This document shows, piece after piece, positions 8,649-16,063 of a stretch of DNA of 64,000 nt; the first letter of the stretch is position 1, and each line of letters starts with the position of its first letter. Both the position numbers and the translations under genes were made by a program. Below the pieces are notes generated by a model. That model was not told where the DNA came from. It was given only the letters and a program-made list of their open reading frames with translations, and did no database searches. The stretch is from Rhizobium lentis (GTDB lineage Bacteria; Pseudomonadota; Alphaproteobacteria; Rhizobiales; Rhizobiaceae). The stretch is taken from positions 1 through 64,000 of the forward strand of contig NZ_JACHBD010000015.1 of NCBI RefSeq assembly GCF_014200175.1. Reading direction: 5' to 3'.

Positions 8649-9956
8649 TCAGCCGGGCGCGGACTTGTCCCAGAGCCAGGAGAAAAACAGCGATTCGCCG
8701 AGCTCCAGCATGGCATCGACGGCGCGGCTGCTGAGCGAGCCTTCGCCCACCGCCTGCGCGGTATAGAGCGGGACTTCCCTGAGAAGCCGGCTGCCGGCGA
8801 AAATCCTGAGTGTGCCGGCCTGATAATCCGGCTGCACCGGCGCTGTCAGCGGCCAGCGATAGACGATGCGCGCCGACAGCCGGTCGGGATTGCTGACCGG
8901 AATATAGACGCTGACCGGCGCTTTGGCGATCAGATCGACGGTGCGCGCCGCGCCGCCATAGACGCTGGCTGCGCCGATCACTTCATGCTCGGCGAAAATC
9001 TGCCGGCTCTCGAAGGCCGTCAGGCCCCATTCGAGCACACGCTTGGCCTCTTCCGTCCGCTCCTTGTCGGAGGCGATTCCGGCGAGTGCCAGAAACAGCC
9101 GCCGGCCGTCGCGCTGGACCGAGGCGACGATCGAATAACCTTCACCCTCGCTAAAGCCCGTCGCAAGTCCGTCAGCGCCGAGATCGAGCCCGAGCAGCGG
9201 GTTGCGGTTGCGCTGAAAGATCTTGTTCCACTCAAAATCGGGCTGGGCAAAATAGGGATAAAGATTGGGATAGGATTGCTGGAGGGCGGCGGCAAGCGTC
9301 ACCATCTCGCGCGCCGTCACCTTGCTCTTGCCATCCGGAAGGCCGGTGGAATTGCCGAACACCGCCTTCTCCATGCCGATCTCGCGGGCGCGGCGCGTCA
9401 TCGATTCGGCGAATTGCTGCTCGCTTCCGGCCATGCCCTCGGCGAGAATGATGCAGCTGTCATTGGCGCCCTGGATGGCGATGCCCTTGATCAGGTCTTC
9501 GACGCGCACGCGCGATTTCAGGGCGGCAAACATCGTCGCCGTCCTCGACGGCGCGCCGCCGGTGCGCCAGGCATATTCGGAAACGGGATATTCAGTGTCG
9601 AGGGTGATCTGGCCCTTGGTCACCGCCTCGAAGACGAGATCCATTGTCATCAGCTTGGCAAGCGAAGCCGGCGAAAAGCCCTGATCCTCGTTCTTGGCGA
9701 GAAGCACCGTGCCGGTGGATGCCTCGATCATATAGGCCTGCGCCGCCTTGGTGGCGAAACCGGAAGCACCCCCATCGGCTGCTTGCGCGCCTCCGGCGAG
9801 CGGCATCAGGCATGCAAGAGCAAATGCGGCAAAAGTGCCGAGCGGTTTTGCCTTCGGAACTGCGGAAAGACAAAAGGTTAGAGCGGTTCTGCGCTTCGGT
9901 GAAAAGCGCAACCGCTCTAGAAGGCGAAGCACAGGCCTCAGCATCGCAATTCCCAT
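8649..9956 (-). CDS. D,D-carboxypeptidase-family (PBP5-like) protein with altered catalytic motifs
   Basis: This 435-residue exported protein has the fold of D-alanyl-D-alanine carboxypeptidases, which trim peptidoglycan stem peptides in the periplasm. It has a long N region, then a hydrophobic signal core ending in GGAQA-AD near residue 60. SxxK is intact (SLAK, S98/K101). The second motif, usually SxN, reads GAN (163-165), and KTG reads ATG (265-267), so two of three active-site elements have lost their key side chain. The C terminus has the small beta-rich PBP5_C-type domain. Codons 13-26 are formed by a palindromic repeat. It lies between rlpA and tmk on the same strand. It may be a structural or regulatory pseudo-enzyme; assembly error is unlikely to hit both motifs. 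Confidence 0.85.
   Translation of the reverse strand: MGIAMLRPVLRLLERLRFSPKRRTALTFCLSAVPKAKPLGTFAAFALACLMPLAGGAQAADGGASGFATKAAQAYMIEASTGTVLLAKNEDQGFSPASLAKLMTMDLVFEAVTKGQITLDTEYPVSEYAWRTGGAPSRTATMFAALKSRVRVEDLIKGIAIQGANDSCIILAEGMAGSEQQFAESMTRRAREIGMEKAVFGNSTGLPDGKSKVTAREMVTLAAALQQSYPNLYPYFAQPDFEWNKIFQRNRNPLLGLDLGADGLATGFSEGEGYSIVASVQRDGRRLFLALAGIASDKERTEEAKRVLEWGLTAFESRQIFAEHEVIGAASVYGGAARTVDLIAKAPVSVYIPVSNPDRLSARIVYRWPLTAPVQPDYQAGTLRIFAGSRLLREVPLYTAQAVGEGSLSSRAVDAMLELGESLFFSWLWDKSAPG
9879..9919. repeat. Small palindromic repeat inside a coding region
   Basis: TAGAGCGGTT-CTGCGCTT on the plus strand pairs with AAGCGCA-ACCGCTCTA across a short loop, with a two-base bulge. This is one of the 'tagagcggtt' palindromes common in Rhizobiales intergenic DNA. 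Here it lies in frame within the N-terminal codons of the PBP5-like gene, upstream of the signal-peptide core. Confidence 0.65.
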
Positions 9957-10015
9957 CGGTGAACGGCAGTTTTGAGAAGGTTAGAGCGCGGCGAAATCCG
10001 ATGCAATCGCCATGC

Positions 10016-11122
10016 TCAGCGCGCCGCGGATTTTGCCTGCTGGCGCTTGGCCGAGGCAAGGATCGAGGCCTGCGTCAATCCGTCATTGCGCACCATCACC
10101 GCGTCGAAGGCGAGATCGACCGTCACCGTCTTCACGCCCTCGTTCTGATAGCCAAGCGCGAGGGAAGGCTGAGAGCCGCCATAGGGGCGTTCATAGGGCA
10201 TGGGACCGATCTCCGGCAGCACGACCACCTGATCGAAGGCCGGCGCGGCATTTGAGGACGGTGCCGTCGGCGCCACCAGAACATGGGCGCCCGGGGCAAG
10301 CGCGGGCGCCGCATTGTAGCGCGCGCTCGGCGTCGAGCCGGCATAGGAGGTCGCCGACATCGGCACTGGTACCTTGGTCGGCTGCGCCTCGTAATCTTCC
10401 GCACTCTGCAGCTGATCGCGGGTGATCTTGCGGCTGTTGGAGGCAACCATGACGCCGCTCGCAATCTGCCCTTCCGGATTGACGCCGGGAATGCGGCTGC
10501 CCTTTGGTACGTAGGAAGCCATCAGATAGGGCATGTCGTGGCCGTCCATACGAGCGCGGCCGACATATTGCACGCGCACCTTGCCGGTGCCGCTGTGCTG
10601 CAGATCCAGCATATCGGCGGTCTTGTTGGAAAGATCGATGATGCGGCCTTCATGATAGGGACCGCGATCGTTGACGCGCACTATGATCGATGAGCCGTTC
10701 TCGATATTGGTGACGCGAGCATAGCTCGGCAGCGGGAAAGTCGGATGCGCGGCGGAAAGATGCATCTGGTCGTAGACTTCGCCGTTCGCCGTCAGGCGTC
10801 CATGAAAGGCCGAACCATACCATGAAGCGATGCCGACCTTGCTATAGGAGAAGTCTTCCTTCGGATAATACCATTTACCCTTCACCACATAAGGATTGCC
10901 GACCATGTAGCGGCCGCCGCCCTTCGGGATGTTGTTGCCGGTGGCGACGCGGGGGCTGGCCTTCACGCCATATTCGGATTCTGAGAAATACTCTTTGCCA
11001 TGGGCCTTTTTCTTCGGCACGGCCTGTGTCGTGCCGCATGCAGCAACCGTCGCACACATCGCCGATATCGCCAGCCACCGCGCTGTCGTTGCGAAAGACC
11101 TCGCCCCGTATCCCAATGTCAT
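10016..11122 (-). CDS. rlpA: RlpA-like septal ring lytic transglycosylase lipoprotein
   Basis: This lipoprotein of about 368 residues has a signal peptide ending in a lipobox (TVAAC, Cys near residue 29), so it should be anchored in the outer membrane. The central double-psi beta-barrel domain (about residues 90-190) holds the family motifs 'GIASWYGSAFHGRLTANGE' and 'VRVNDRGPYHEGRIIDLS', with the catalytic Asp and nearby His. RlpA proteins cleave denuded glycan strands at the division septum. The C-terminal third is Pro/Ala-rich without the SPOR domain of the Pseudomonas protein. The ATG at 11122 is chosen; a TTG 18 bases upstream is possible. The next minus-strand gene is a peptidoglycan carboxypeptidase homologue, so the pair forms a cell-wall unit. 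Confidence 0.88.
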   Translation of the reverse strand: MTLGYGARSFATTARWLAISAMCATVAACGTTQAVPKKKAHGKEYFSESEYGVKASPRVATGNNIPKGGGRYMVGNPYVVKGKWYYPKEDFSYSKVGIASWYGSAFHGRLTANGEVYDQMHLSAAHPTFPLPSYARVTNIENGSSIIVRVNDRGPYHEGRIIDLSNKTADMLDLQHSGTGKVRVQYVGRARMDGHDMPYLMASYVPKGSRIPGVNPEGQIASGVMVASNSRKITRDQLQSAEDYEAQPTKVPVPMSATSYAGSTPSARYNAAPALAPGAHVLVAPTAPSSNAAPAFDQVVVLPEIGPMPYERPYGGSQPSLALGYQNEGVKTVTVDLAFDAVMVRNDGLTQASILASAKRQQAKSAAR

Positions 11123-11140
11123 ATGTCCCACGCCGCTCAA

Positions 11141-11587
11141 AGATCGTTATGGTTAAGGAACCTTGCCCCATCTTGGGCCAATAACGCCTTATGCCCACCC
11201 GCCTAACGAGACTTTAAATCTTGCTGGGTTCGTGGCGAATTTACGAACGTTTTCGTAGCGATAGCGACAATTCTAATGATTATGGTTTACAAATCGCTAA
11301 CGCGAAGCGGCCGCCCTACCCTTCCACGGCTGCAGTCAGAGCCGCAATCGGCGTGCCGATGCGGATCATTTGGCATTGCAAAGCCAGCTATCGGAGCGCG
11401 AGATGCCCCGGAGCGAAACAGCTGCGACATGAAGGTTAATGGCCACCGAGCGCCAGGAGGCCGCCGATTTGCGCTGGAGTTGGAACTTTCGCCTCAGGGT
11501 GGTGGCGCGGCTTGATCTTCACGCCGTCGGGGGCAGCCTGCGCCAGTAACCGCAGCGGTCACTCCCTTGAGGCGTGTAGTTTGTTGC
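11141..11587. other. Intergenic stretch without a recognisable gene
   Basis: About 450 bases lie between the divergent rlpA and VCBS genes. The part next to rlpA is AT-rich with several TTA/TAA triplets and probably holds its promoter. No open frame with rhizobial codon usage or a ribosome-binding site is seen in the remainder. Confidence 0.5.
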
Positions 11588-11616
11588 TTGACTCAAAGTG
11601 GAGTAGAAAGTTTATT
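11588..11616 (+). promoter_or_regulatory. Candidate sigma-70 promoter for the VCBS gene
   Basis: TTGACT at 11588-11593 and TTTATT at 11611-11616 are separated by 17 bases, 58 bases before the start codon at 11675. The -35 match is good and the -10 is moderate. Confidence 0.4.
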
Positions 11617-11674
11617 TGCCGCGTTCGGGTCGTAGCCCGCATCCTTTCCACGCTCATCTTTAGGGAGCCGAGCT

Positions 11675-12496
11675 ATGGCAAATCACAAACCAGCAGTGCC
11701 TGACGTGTCGATCCACGACTACGCACCAGCAGAAGCCATTGAAGGAAACCTTCTCGATAGCGCCTCGGATTCCGATGGCGACCTGCTTCAGGTTCAGTTC
11801 GTCAACGGAATAAGAATTCCCAACAAGACGGGTGAAGCAGGATATCTGACCATCGAGGGTCAGCACGGAACGCTGACGATCTGGAGCAACGGCAGCTATA
11901 GTTACACGGTCAGTGATCCCGCAAGCCTTGAACCCGGTGAAGTCTTCGCCGAGAAATTCTCCTTCAAGATCTCCGATGGAAAAGGCGGCACGGATGTCGC
12001 CAATCTCAACATCGGCGTGCATACGCCTCCGCAAGGGCTGTATTCCATCGATTTCGAGAAGGCTCCGACGGAATATCCCGGGCAGCCGGATATCGCCTCG
12101 GGCTATGCCGGTTTCAAGTTTGGCGACAAGCTCGACGGCAATCTGTGGACGGTCGCCGAATCCGGCGGCAACGAATACGTCGTCACCAACCCCTACAATC
12201 CATTCTTCAATCGCGTTGACGGCAAACTCTTCACCGTGGAGGGTGTCGACGTCGCGACGGTTTTCGACCCGGCCTATCAAGGTGTCGATGCCCTTGTGAC
12301 GTTCGAAGGCTATATCGGCGGCAACAAGGTGAGCGAGATGTCGCTGACAGTTTATGGCGACACCATTGCCGACGGCCAGCACATTTCGCTGGAAGCCTTG
12401 GGAGCAGTCGATTTCATCCGCTTCGATATTCAGCCCGATGTAGAGCCGACGGGCTTTCCGCAGCTCGCATTTGACAACTTCACCGTCCTGGTCTGA
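11675..12496 (+). CDS. VCBS-domain surface or secreted protein
   Basis: This 273-residue protein shows one VCBS/cadherin-like repeat in its first half: 'NLLDSASDSDGDLLQV', 'GTLTIWSNGSYSYTV' and 'FSFKISDGKGGTDVANL'. These are the strands and Asp-rich calcium sites of the repeat found many times over in large bacterial adhesins. The second half (about 125-273) is a separate beta-rich domain that I do not recognise, starting 'GLYSIDFEKAPTEYPGQ'. No signal peptide is present, which fits type I secretion or a derivative of such an adhesin; no ABC exporter is adjacent. It is monocistronic, with its own promoter and a strong hairpin after the stop. Calcium-dependent surface attachment is inference. 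Confidence 0.7.
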   Translation: MANHKPAVPDVSIHDYAPAEAIEGNLLDSASDSDGDLLQVQFVNGIRIPNKTGEAGYLTIEGQHGTLTIWSNGSYSYTVSDPASLEPGEVFAEKFSFKISDGKGGTDVANLNIGVHTPPQGLYSIDFEKAPTEYPGQPDIASGYAGFKFGDKLDGNLWTVAESGGNEYVVTNPYNPFFNRVDGKLFTVEGVDVATVFDPAYQGVDALVTFEGYIGGNKVSEMSLTVYGDTIADGQHISLEALGAVDFIRFDIQPDVEPTGFPQLAFDNFTVLV

Positions 12497-12499
12497 CGA

Positions 12500-12536
12500 C
12501 TGCAGAGAAGCGGCTGTCATAGCCGCTTCTCTGCAG
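12500..12536 (+). terminator. Perfect 16-bp hairpin after the VCBS gene
   Basis: CTGCAGAGAAGCGGCT (12500-12515) pairs perfectly with AGCCGCTTCTCTGCAG (12521-12536) around a 5-base loop, four bases after the stop codon. No T-run follows, so termination strength is uncertain, but the stem could also protect the mRNA 3' end. Confidence 0.6.
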
Positions 12537-12662
12537 AACAGTTGACGCTGCGGTCAAAGCTGCTAAATAGCCGGCCTGTGAGTGAATGGGCAGCAAATCG
12601 GCAGAAACCACCGATGCACTGGAAATCCCGAGGCGGAATTTCTTACAGCTTCTCAATTACTT

Positions 12663-12752
12663 GGAAGAGTGTCCGAGTGGTTTAAGGAACCGGTCTTGAA
12701 AACCGGCGTACGGGAAACCGTACCGTGGGTTCGAATCCCACCTCTTCCGCCA
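12663..12752 (+). tRNA. tRNA-Ser (anticodon TGA)
   Basis: This 90-base class II tRNA has the acceptor stem GGAAGAG/CTCTTCC, D arm from 'GTCCGAGTGG', anticodon stem and loop GGTCTTGAAAACC with TGA, a long variable arm (GTACGGGAAACCGTAC), T arm GTGGGTTCGAATCCCAC, and an encoded 3' CCA. The long variable arm and the anticodon identify a serine tRNA reading UCA and related codons. Confidence 0.97.
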
Positions 12753-12830
12753 TCCATTTTCATGTGCCAACGTTCTGCCGCCCGATTAAGCAATCTTTGG
12801 CGCGTGCGCGATCGAGTGCAGGCGGCGGGT

Positions 12831-12854
12831 GAAAACGGCGGCCCCGCCGTTTTC
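12831..12854. terminator. Bidirectional terminator between tRNA-Ser and the RidA-like gene
   Basis: GAAAACGGCGG-CC-CCGCCGTTTTC is a perfect 11-bp stem with an A-run on one side and a T-run on the other. It can terminate the plus-strand tRNA and the convergent minus-strand gene. Confidence 0.7.
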
Positions 12855-12921
12855 TGCAGCGATAATCCTCGGGTCGAAAAGAGAGCCGGCAGCCTTGCCG
12901 CAGCCGGATCGCTCGCGGCCG

Positions 12922-13410
12922 TTATTCTAGAACGACCACGGCTTCGACCTCGAAGAGCATCGTGTCTATTGCAAGTTTGGGAACCGGGACAAGCGTCTGC
13001 GCCGGCAGCGCCGCGCCGAAGGTTTCTTTGACGTTTCTGGTCAGCACTTCGAGCTTGGACATGTCGTGATCGACCACGAAGACCGTAAGCTTGGCGACCT
13101 GATCCGGCCTTGCGCCGAGCCCATCGAGAGCGGCGCGCAGATTTGCGTAAGCCTGCTTAACCTGGACAGCGAAGTCCGGCGACAAGGCGCCGGTGCTGTC
13201 CTGGCCACCCTGTCCTGAAATAAAGGCCAACCGAGCGCCGCGCGGTGCGATCGCCGCCGTGCTGTAGCCGTTCGGCGTCGGGTCGTAGAGGTCTTTCGGA
13301 TTGACGATGGTTGGCTTGAGGTCGACCGCATTTGCCGTCGCCGCAGTGGAAATTCCCGTGGTCATGATGATCAGCCCTCCGAAAAGCAAATGTTTGATGG
13401 TGTGTGACAT
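12922..13410 (-). CDS. Exported RidA/YjgF-family protein
   Basis: This protein of about 162 residues has a clear signal peptide (SHTIKHLLFGGLIIMTTGISTAATANA) followed by a RidA/YjgF domain. Family motifs are 'LAFISGQGGQDSTG' and 'QAYANLRAALDGLGA', and the closing strand is 'LFEVEAVVVLE'. RidA proteins form trimers that hydrolyse reactive enamine/imine intermediates. Here the position of the arginine needed for deamination (Arg105 in E. coli RidA) appears as Gln ('PAQTLVPVPKLA'), so deaminase activity is doubtful. The start at 13410 is chosen because the signal peptide begins there. It is divergent from a TetR gene across a perfect inverted repeat and is probably its target. Confidence 0.85.
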   Translation of the reverse strand: MSHTIKHLLFGGLIIMTTGISTAATANAVDLKPTIVNPKDLYDPTPNGYSTAAIAPRGARLAFISGQGGQDSTGALSPDFAVQVKQAYANLRAALDGLGARPDQVAKLTVFVVDHDMSKLEVLTRNVKETFGAALPAQTLVPVPKLAIDTMLFEVEAVVVLE

Positions 13411-13486
13411 GATTTTCTTGGCCGTGCGGACTGCGAGCGATGGCGCCCGCGGTCTTCCGATTGAATACTCGTTCGATCGTCGCATG

Positions 13487-13538
13487 ATTGACTCGTACAA
13501 CGTACGAACAAATCTCATCGTACGTTGTACGAGTCAAT
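13487..13538. promoter_or_regulatory. Perfect 21-bp inverted repeat: probable TetR operator
   Basis: ATTGACTCGTACAACGTACGA (13487-13507, given here as positions plus its ends ATTGACTCG...TACGA) pairs without mismatch with 13518-13538 across a 10-base spacer. Each arm also contains a smaller palindrome, CGTAC-N3-GTACG, so the site offers two 13-15-bp dyads typical of TetR dimers. It lies midway between the divergent starts at 13410 and 13605 and can therefore control both genes. Confidence 0.75.
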
Positions 13539-13604
13539 CGGCCGGAGTCGACAATTGCAGCTTTGTCGGCTTAAAACGACCGTCAGATCATTTAGGAAGG
13601 ACGC

Positions 13605-14294
13605 ATGGCAGCCAAAGGCGGCGGCGCTCAGGGTAAACGGCCTCGACGGCAAGCTGGGTCGGTCCCGTCCATGCAGCAGGGCAGCGAACGGGCGCTTTCG
13701 ATCGAACGGATCGTCGCGACCGCGGTCGAACTGCTGGATGCCGAAGGTGTCGACGGATTGACGATGCGCCGCCTGGCCGATCGCCTCGGCGCGGGCGCGA
13801 TGAGCCTTTATTGGCATGTCGACAACAAAGAGGAAGTGTTTGATCTGGCGCTCGACTCGGTTCTCGAATATCGCGGGCCGCAAGGCGGCGAGACTGCGGA
13901 CTGGCGCGGCGCAATCTTTCACATGCTCGAGGACTGGCGCGCCGGCATGCTGCGCCATCCCTGGTCGGCATCGCTGCTGCCGCGCCGGGCGCTCGGCCCG
14001 AACATCCTCAGTCGCCTGGAATTGCTGGGTCGGATCTTATACGGAGCCGGCGTCGCCGAGGCAGATTTGAACGGGGCGATATGGTCGCTCTGGAACTATG
14101 TGATCGGCGCGACCATCACCCGTGCGAATTTCGACCTTTCCGACGCCGACATGGCCGCCGCGCAGCAGCGCCTTGCTCATCTCAGCGAAAAATATCCGAC
14201 GATCGAGCGTGCTCGTCTGCTGCTGGATAATGATTGGGACGGCGCTTTCAGGAAAGGTCTGGATTTCCTGCTTGACGGGCTCGTGCCAAAATAA
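13605..14294 (+). CDS. TetR/AcrR-family transcriptional regulator
   Basis: This 229-residue regulator has a basic, probably disordered lead of about 30 residues and then the TetR N-terminal DNA-binding domain: 'IVATAVELLDAEGVDGLTMRRLADRLG' with recognition helix 'GAMSLYWHVDNKEEV'. The C-terminal all-helical domain (about 100-229) should bind an inducer and form the dimer; it resembles the TetR_C_1-like class with 'WRAGMLRHPW'. It is divergent from the exported RidA-like gene and shares with it an inverted-repeat operator, so autorepression plus repression of the RidA-like gene is the simplest model. The ligand is unknown. Confidence 0.88.
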   Translation: MAAKGGGAQGKRPRRQAGSVPSMQQGSERALSIERIVATAVELLDAEGVDGLTMRRLADRLGAGAMSLYWHVDNKEEVFDLALDSVLEYRGPQGGETADWRGAIFHMLEDWRAGMLRHPWSASLLPRRALGPNILSRLELLGRILYGAGVAEADLNGAIWSLWNYVIGATITRANFDLSDADMAAAQQRLAHLSEKYPTIERARLLLDNDWDGAFRKGLDFLLDGLVPK

Positions 14295-14454
14295 CGAACC
14301 GGGCTCGGCCTTCCAGTTGATCAGCACTCTTGGTCAGAAGCCTTGAGCATGATCCTGGTTTTGATGGAGATTGTCCAGGACCGTCGCCGGCCATGACTTC
14401 GCTTCGCCCGAATACCCGATGAAATGATCGTGGACTGAAGGTGTGAGGGGGCCC

Positions 14455-14544
14455 TCACGATAATAGCGAGTAGACCCAGACGCCGATAGAACCCCAGAAG
14501 ATCACCGGCGTCAGTATCATTCCTACAACGATAATTTTCGTCAC
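14455..14544 (-). CDS. 29-residue membrane peptide
   Basis: A short frame encodes 29 residues starting MTKIIVVGMILTP and ending YSLLS, almost all hydrophobic, enough for one membrane helix. It starts at a GTG (14544) with a good ribosome-binding site, AGGAG, nine bases upstream. The stop lies inside a small GC-rich hairpin (14443-14458). There are no conserved residues I can tie to a function. It may be one of the small single-helix envelope or stress peptides of rhizobia, but it could also be fortuitous. Confidence 0.4.
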   Translation of the reverse strand: MTKIIVVGMILTPVIFWGSIGVWVYSLLS

Positions 14545-14700
14545 CGCTATAAAGCTCCTGAATTCCGCCCCGCCGCGAAAACTATTGCAGCAACCAAGCC
14601 ATTGGTATCGGCACGAAGTCCGGTTCTGATCGGACCTTGGTCGGTTTGGCTCGAAGAGCGACGGGCGGGGGAGTGATCTGCGTCGCCTCCCCGTCCGGTC

Positions 14701-14799
14701 TCAATGCCCCGCGGGCGCTCGGCCACGACGGTAAGTCCCGACCGCGATGGCGAGTGCCGCGGCGATCAATGTGGCCGCGACGGCAAAAGTGATCTGCAT
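14701..14799 (-). CDS. 32-residue single-helix membrane peptide
   Basis: A short frame starts at the Met at 14799 and encodes a hydrophobic helix (MQITFAVAATLIAAALAIAV) followed by a positively charged tail GTYRRGRAPAGH, a typical small inner-membrane protein with the tail inside the cell. A longer in-frame version from 14883 has an arginine/proline-rich lead of low coding quality. Function unknown. It neighbours the other tiny membrane frame at 14455 on the same strand. Confidence 0.4.
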   Translation of the reverse strand: MQITFAVAATLIAAALAIAVGTYRRGRAPAGH

Positions 14800-14894
14800 A
14801 CCCAGGTGAATGGCCTCGGGAGGCGCGGCAGGGCGGCGGTTGACTATCCCGTGTCGTCGTGATTTCCCCTGCCGCATCATCAAGCGAGGACATC

Positions 14895-15119
14895 ATGGCT
14901 GAGGACATTATTGTAAAAGACAGCAACGGAAGCCAGCTTCACGACGGCGATTCCGTGACTCTCATCAAAGACCTTAAGGTCAAGGGCACCTCGGAGACGC
15001 TGAAGCGTGGAACCTTGGTCAAGGGCATTCGACTGACCGACAATCCCGGCGAGATCGAGTGCAACACCAAGCAAGTCAAGGGCCTCGTGCTGAAAACGGA
15101 ATTCCTGAAGAAGGCATAG
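14895..15119 (+). CDS. PhnA-domain protein (YjdM-like)
   Basis: This 74-residue protein matches the C-terminal domain of the PhnA/YjdM family: 'VKDSNGSQLHDGDSVTLIKDLKVKG', 'LKRGTLVKGIRLT' and 'ECNTKQVKGLVLKTEFLKK'. The family was historically linked to alkylphosphonate use, but its real role is not known. The zinc-ribbon N-terminal domain of longer members is absent, as is common in alphaproteobacteria. ATG at 14895 follows AGCGAGGACATC, a fair ribosome-binding site. No phosphonate genes are nearby. Confidence 0.85.
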   Translation: MAEDIIVKDSNGSQLHDGDSVTLIKDLKVKGTSETLKRGTLVKGIRLTDNPGEIECNTKQVKGLVLKTEFLKKA

Positions 15120-15152
15120 GATTTGCTCGTTCGCGGCAATTTTTGAGTGCCT

Positions 15153-15959
15153 TCACGGCACTTCCTCGGTGATCACCTCGAAGCGGGAAAGTGTGGCCGG
15201 GCCGAAAGCCGTCGACATGGCGACGTCGGTGGCGTCGCGGCCGGTCGCCATCAATATTCTGCCGATCCGCGGCGTGTTGTGGCGGGCATCGACCGTGTGC
15301 CAATGACCGCCGAGAAAGACTTCGAACCAGGCGCTGAAATCCATTGGATTGGGATCGGCTGGAACGCCGATATCGCCGAGATAGCCCGTGCAATATCTGG
15401 CAGGAATGTTCATGCATCGGCAAAACGCCATGGCGAGATGGGCGAAGTCGCGGCAGACGCCGCTCTTGTCGGTAAAGCCGCCATGCGCGGTTCTGAGAAC
15501 GTCGGCCTTCTGATAGTCGAAGGTGATGTGGTTATGCACAAAGTCGCAAATCGCCTGCACGCGCGCCCAGCCGAGCGGCGTCGACGAGAAGGTTTTCCAG
15601 GCAAAATCCGAAAGCCTGTCGGTGTCGCAGTAACGGCTGCCAAGCAGGAAGACGAGCACTTCGTCGGGTAGGTCCTTAATCGCATGCTGCACGGCCTCGG
15701 TGGGCACGACGTCGGGTTGCCCCGTGTCGTAAATCTCGAATCTGGTCGAAATCGTCGTCAGCCCGGGCGGAGCGATGATCCGGCTGCAGGCGTTGCCGAA
15801 ACTGTCGGTATACTCCCAGACTTCGATAGCCCGGTCGAATGTCAGGACCTGCTCGCTCAGAAGATCGGCACGACGAGAGGGGTGAATGTTGAGCACCAGC
15901 AGCATCGGCGTCGGCTGGATGCATTCATAGCCCAGATGGAACCCGGCGCGTATCTTCAT
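15153..15959 (-). CDS. Transglutaminase-like protein, downstream copy
   Basis: This protein of about 268 residues has a transglutaminase-like cysteine-protease core in its second half: 'GVCRDFAHLAMAFCRCMNIPARYCTGYL', with the catalytic Cys in GVCRDF, His in 'GGHWHTVDARHN', and the Asp that follows. The N-terminal half is a beta domain starting MKIRAGFHLGYEC. Catalytic residues are intact. Such proteins hydrolyse peptide or amide bonds; the substrate is unknown. The start at 15959 has a GAGGAAG ribosome-binding site; an upstream ATG overlapping the previous stop is also possible. It is the second gene of a two-gene unit with a paralogue. Confidence 0.85.
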   Translation of the reverse strand: MKIRAGFHLGYECIQPTPMLLVLNIHPSRRADLLSEQVLTFDRAIEVWEYTDSFGNACSRIIAPPGLTTISTRFEIYDTGQPDVVPTEAVQHAIKDLPDEVLVFLLGSRYCDTDRLSDFAWKTFSSTPLGWARVQAICDFVHNHITFDYQKADVLRTAHGGFTDKSGVCRDFAHLAMAFCRCMNIPARYCTGYLGDIGVPADPNPMDFSAWFEVFLGGHWHTVDARHNTPRIGRILMATGRDATDVAMSTAFGPATLSRFEVITEEVP

Positions 15960-16063
15960 TGTGGCTTCCTCGTCCTGCCCGCATGGAGGTGAGTATGGAA
16001 CGCCGATTGCGCTGCCCGGTTCCAGCGGCCGCGCAACTGTCATCCAGCCGCGGTGATCCATCA

